This document shows positions 8,265 through 10,723 of a DNA stretch of 10,723 nucleotides, one piece after another. The stretch covers positions 1 through 10,723 of the forward strand of contig JAJDTQ010000235.1 in assembly GCA_022827045.1 (NCBI GenBank), written 5' to 3'. The position numbers were made by a program, and so were the translations under genes. Position 1 is the first letter of the stretch. Each line of letters starts with the position of its first letter. The notes below the pieces were generated by a model, which did not search any database, was not told where the DNA came from, and saw nothing but the letters and a program-made list of their open reading frames with translations. This stretch comes from Candidatus Binatia bacterium (lineage in GTDB: Bacteria > Desulfobacterota_B > Binatia > UBA9968 > JAJDTQ01).

Positions 8265-8343
8265 CCCGTCATTCCGGCGAAAGCCGGAATCCAGAAACAC
8301 TGCGGGCGGGACTCTGGATTCCGGCTTTCGCCGGAATGACGGG
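8265..8343. repeat. REP-doublet-like inverted repeat (31-bp perfect arms)
   Basis: The left arm 8265-8295 and right arm 8313-8343 are perfect reverse complements over 31 bases, separated by a 17-nt G-rich spacer. Each arm contains its own hairpin: ATTCCGGC, a GAAA loop, then GCCGGAAT (8271-8290 and, inverted, 8319-8338). The element can therefore fold as one long stem or as two small hairpins. Two palindromic units in opposite orientation is the layout of REP doublets (REPINs) and small non-autonomous elements; the GTCATTCCGGCGAAAGCCGG core resembles dispersed repeats of many Gram-negative genomes. It begins 27 nt after the ABC ATPase stop. There is no T-tract after it on either strand, so it is not a standard terminator, though it may stabilise the upstream mRNA. 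I see no target-site duplication. Confidence 0.85.
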
Positions 8344-8376
8344 TCTGGACATTCAGTTCAACGGCGGACGTCCTTG

Positions 8377-8405
8377 TTGATCAGAGTTCCCATTGAGGTT
8401 ATGGT
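8377..8405 (+). promoter_or_regulatory. Candidate sigma-70-type promoter for the ubiD-like gene
   Basis: TTGATC (8377-8382) and TATGGT (8400-8405) are separated by exactly 17 nt and each matches four of six consensus bases. Transcription would start near 8412, leaving a leader of about 27 nt that contains the AAGGAG ribosome site. The local sequence is more A+T-rich than its surroundings. Short motif matches like this arise by chance, so the call is tentative. Confidence 0.3.
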
Positions 8406-8438
8406 AGTACGAATATCGAAGGAAGGAGCCAGTAATAT

Positions 8439-9926
8439 ATGGCCGCTGTAGAAGCAACCAAGATCGCCGAGAAAGAGCTGAAGGCTGGCGGGACGCCGAG
8501 CTACACCGACCTCCGGGAGTGGCTTGAGATCGTCGAGAGCTTCGGGCAACTGAAGAAGGTCGACGGGGTGGACTGGAACCTGGAGATGGGAACGCTTTCC
8601 GAGCTCATCGCCCAGGGAAGCAGCGGACCGGTCCCCGCGGTGCTTTACGACAACATCAAGGACTACCCCGAGGGATACCGTGTGCTGTTCGCCCAGAACG
8701 CGTCGTTCAAGCGCATGGCGCTGGCCTTGGGCCTACCCCTGGATTTCACCGACCTGGACCTCGTGCGGGCCACCCGCGAGAAGATCTCCCAGCACAACCC
8801 GATCCCGCACCGCGTCGTCGAGACCGGGCCGGTGATGGAGAACGTGCTCAAGGGCGACGACATCAACCTGCTCAAGTTCCCGGTGCCCTTCGTCCACGAG
8901 CTGGACGGCGGACGCTACATCGGCACGGGTTGCCTGGTGGTGACCAAGGACCCGGACGAGGGCTGGGTCAACTTCGGCACCTACCGCGGCATGGTGCAGG
9001 ACGAGACGAGCATGAACGTCTACATCTCGCCCGGAAAGCACGGCCGCATCCAGCGCGACAAATGGTTCGACCGGGGCGAGAAGTGCCCGGTGATCGTCTG
9101 CGTCGGCCAGGACCCGGTGCTGTTCATGGTGTCCGGCAACGAGGTGGACTACGGCGTGTCCGAGTATGACTATGCCGGCGGGCTCAAGGGAGGCCCCATC
9201 GACGTCATCAACGGCGAGGTCACCGGGCTGCCGTTCCCGGCCCATGCCGAGATCGTCATCGAGGGCTTCATGGACCCGGAGGAACGTGTGACCGAAGGGC
9301 CGTTCGGCGAATGGACCGGCTACTACGCCAGCAACAGCCGGCCCGAGCCGTTGATCCGGGTGCAGCGCATCTACCACCGCAACGATCCGATCCTCACCGC
9401 CGCCCGGCCCGGGCGTCCGCCTTCGGATTACTCCATCGCCAAGTGCATGGTGAAGGCCGCGCTCATCTGGGACCAGGTGGAGAAGGCCGGGGTGCCGGAC
9501 GTCAAGGGCGTATGGTGCCACGAGGCGGGCGGCGGCCGACTGCTCAACATCATTTCCATCAAGCAGCGCTATCCGGGCCACGCGCGCCAGGCCGGCTTCG
9601 TGGCCTCGCAGGTGCACGCCGGCGCCTACCTCGGACGCTACGTCATCGTCGTGGACGACGACATCGACCCAACCAAGACCTTCGACGTCCTCTGGGCGCT
9701 GGCCACGCGTTCCGATCCCGTGGACTCCATCGACATCCTGCGGCGCTGCTGGAGCGGCCCGCTGGACCCGCGCATCCAGCCGGGCAAGAAGGGCTTCAAC
9801 TCACGCGCCATCATCGACGCCACGCGCCCCTTCGAGTGGATGAAGGACTTTCCGCCGGTGGCCGAGTCGACACCCGAGCTCAAGAAGAAGGTGTTCGACA
9901 AGTGGCGCCACGTGATCGAAGGCTAG
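8439..9926 (+). CDS. UbiD-family prenylated-FMN-dependent decarboxylase
   Basis: This 495-residue (de)carboxylase acts on an aromatic or alpha,beta-unsaturated acid using prenylated FMN, made by a UbiX-type prenyltransferase not present here. By comparison with yeast/fungal Fdc1, the key residues are in place: metal/cofactor ligands Asn178 (VNFGTYR), His201 (SPGKH) and Glu242 (SEYDYAGG), and the catalytic Glu-Arg-Glu set Arg183, Glu286 and Glu291 (EGPFGE). Spacing between them follows Fdc1 closely. Length is normal for UbiD proteins. The start has AAGGAG about 10 nt upstream. The gene is 201 nt after the ABC ATPase, beyond the inverted repeat, and ends just before a strong terminator, so it may be its own transcript. 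The ubiquinone-pathway UbiD function is possible, but the catabolic setting makes a degradative decarboxylase likelier. The substrate is unknown. Confidence 0.93.
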   Translation: MAAVEATKIAEKELKAGGTPSYTDLREWLEIVESFGQLKKVDGVDWNLEMGTLSELIAQGSSGPVPAVLYDNIKDYPEGYRVLFAQNASFKRMALALGLPLDFTDLDLVRATREKISQHNPIPHRVVETGPVMENVLKGDDINLLKFPVPFVHELDGGRYIGTGCLVVTKDPDEGWVNFGTYRGMVQDETSMNVYISPGKHGRIQRDKWFDRGEKCPVIVCVGQDPVLFMVSGNEVDYGVSEYDYAGGLKGGPIDVINGEVTGLPFPAHAEIVIEGFMDPEERVTEGPFGEWTGYYASNSRPEPLIRVQRIYHRNDPILTAARPGRPPSDYSIAKCMVKAALIWDQVEKAGVPDVKGVWCHEAGGGRLLNIISIKQRYPGHARQAGFVASQVHAGAYLGRYVIVVDDDIDPTKTFDVLWALATRSDPVDSIDILRRCWSGPLDPRIQPGKKGFNSRAIIDATRPFEWMKDFPPVAESTPELKKKVFDKWRHVIEG

Positions 9927-9947
9927 GTTTCGTTTCGGCTTTGCAAC

Positions 9948-9981
9948 AAAGGGCCGGGGGCATGATGCTCCCGGCCCTTTT
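9948..9981. terminator. Rho-independent terminator, probably bidirectional, between convergent genes
   Basis: AAAGGGCCGGG (9948-9958) pairs perfectly with CCCGGCCCTTT (9970-9980). The stem continues inward by a G-U pair and three more pairs to a three-base loop. TTTTCTATT follows from 9978 on the plus strand, and the minus strand reads CCCTTTGTTG after the same stem. It lies 21 nt after the ubiD-like stop and directly abuts the metF stop, so it can end both convergent transcripts, more strongly on the plus strand. Confidence 0.88.
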
Positions 9982-10723
9982 CTATTCGCCCTGCAGGCTG
10001 GCGAGGATCTTCCGGGTGGAGAGGGAGCGGTTGAGGGTGTAGAAATGGATGCCCGGCGCGCCCCCGTCCAGGAGCGCGTGACACTGCCGCGTGGCGTGCT
10101 CGATGCCGGCCTCGACGACCGCCTCGGCATCGTCCGCCACCGCCTCCAGCTTCGCCAACAGCGGTTCCGGGATCGCCGCCCCGCACATCTGCGTGAAGCG
10201 CTTGATCTGGGCGGTATTTGTTACGGGCATCACGCCCGGAACGATGGGCACGTCGATCCCTTCTGACCGCGCCCGTGATACGAACTCGAAGTAGTCGTGC
10301 TCGTCGAAGAAGAGTTGGGTGACGACGAAGTCCGCGCCGGCGTCGACCTTGCGCTTGAGGTTGAGCAGGTCCTCCTCCGGGCCCGGCGCTTCCGGGTGCA
10401 TCTCGGGGTAGCCGGCGCCGCCGATGCAGAAGTCCTTCCGTTCCCGGATGAACGCGATGAGCTCATTGGCGTGGGAGAATCCCTTGGGGTGGGGGACAAA
10501 CTCCGTGTCTCCCCGGGGCGGGTCGCCCCGTAGCGCCATGATGTTCTCGATGCCCGCATCCTCGTATTCGTCGAGGAGCTCACCGATCTCGTCGCGCCCG
10601 TGTCCCACGCAGGTGAGGTGGGCCATGGCTTCGATGCCGGCCTCGCGCTTGATCCTTTGGGTGATGGCGACGGTCTTCTCGCGGGTGCTGCCGCCGGCGC
10701 CGTAGGTGACCGAGACGAAAGCC
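9982..10723 (-). CDS. metF: 5,10-Methylenetetrahydrofolate reductase, N-terminus beyond window
   Basis: The frame is open from the right edge, so the start lies outside; 246 residues are visible and about 45-50 N-terminal residues (including the family's catalytic Glu) are missing. Translation from the edge gives AFVSVTYGAGGSTREKT, then EAMAHLTCVG, ALRGDPP, GGAGYPEMHPE, QLFFD and VPGVMP, the conserved blocks of the FAD-dependent TIM-barrel enzyme that reduces methylene-THF to methyl-THF for methionine synthesis. The Asp of LRGDPP and Gln of QLFFD correspond to folate-binding and catalytic residues Asp120 and Gln183 in E. coli MetF. The internal ATG at 10626 lies in the conserved MAHLTC block and is not the true start. 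It converges on the ubiD-like gene and shares its terminator, so it is likely a separate housekeeping unit. Confidence 0.94.
   Translation of the reverse strand, partial: AFVSVTYGAGGSTREKTVAITQRIKREAGIEAMAHLTCVGHGRDEIGELLDEYEDAGIENIMALRGDPPRGDTEFVPHPKGFSHANELIAFIRERKDFCIGGAGYPEMHPEAPGPEEDLLNLKRKVDAGADFVVTQLFFDEHDYFEFVSRARSEGIDVPIVPGVMPVTNTAQIKRFTQMCGAAIPEPLLAKLEAVADDAEAVVEAGIEHATRQCHALLDGGAPGIHFYTLNRSLSTRKILASLQGE

Noticed and set aside
7200..8300. Minus-strand open frame antisense to the ABC ATPase and reaching into the inverted repeat
   Set aside because: It starts inside the repeat, lacks a ribosome site and overlaps a complete ATPase in the other direction.
8265..8343. The inverted repeat as a Rho-independent terminator of the ABC ATPase gene
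   Set aside because: There is no T-tract after the stem on either strand, and the nested hairpins fit a REP-type repeat better. A weaker role in mRNA stability remains possible.
9982..10626. ATG at 10626 as the metF start
   Set aside because: The open frame and conserved MetF sequence (SVTYGAGGST) continue upstream to the window edge, so the gene is truncated by the window and the ATG is internal.

Overview
The window is G+C-rich bacterial DNA with strongly G/C-ending codons and Shine-Dalgarno-led, tightly packed genes. Six genes are complete and two run off the ends. The mix (aerobic-type three-subunit molybdenum hydroxylase, UbiD decarboxylase, bacterial phytochelatin-synthase-like protein, a paired palindromic repeat) suits a proteobacterium-like or other environmental, possibly uncultivated, Gram-negative lineage. 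Nothing here fixes the taxon. I found no tRNA, rRNA, CRISPR array, transposase or phage gene.

Layout. At the left edge (1-237, minus) is the N-terminal third of an exported phytochelatin-synthase-like cysteine peptidase. Next comes a five-gene minus-strand block, 6857 down to 441. In transcription order it encodes a dihydroorotase/hydantoinase/allantoinase-type amidohydrolase, the FAD, [2Fe-2S] and molybdopterin subunits of a xanthine-dehydrogenase-family hydroxylase, and a CobW/COG0523 GTPase with an unusual cysteine-containing C-terminal extension. Junctions of 15 nt, 17 nt, an 8-nt overlap and 63 nt point to one operon. A 231-nt divergent intergenic region (6858-7088) separates it from a plus-strand ABC transporter ATPase (7089-8237), which starts at a GTG. 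Then come a 79-nt inverted repeat resembling a REP doublet (8265-8343), a plus-strand UbiD-family decarboxylase (8439-9926), a strong apparently bidirectional terminator (9948-9981), and the C-terminal part of methylenetetrahydrofolate reductase (9982 to the right edge, minus).

How the genes may work together (inference). The block looks catabolic. A molybdenum hydroxylase would add oxygen from water to an electron-poor, probably N-heterocyclic, ring. A metal-dependent amidohydrolase would open a cyclic amide. The CobW GTPase could supply metal to the amidohydrolase or to another enzyme. The ABC ATPase could energise uptake, and the prenyl-FMN decarboxylase could remove a carboxyl group from an aromatic or unsaturated acid. 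The large subunit seems to lack the glutamate typical of true xanthine dehydrogenases, so the substrate is probably not xanthine. No regulator, substrate-binding protein, permease, CoA ligase, UbiX or XdhC-type maturation factor lies in the window, so the pathway cannot be closed from this sequence. MetF and the phytochelatin-synthase-like gene are probably flanking genes rather than members of the pathway.
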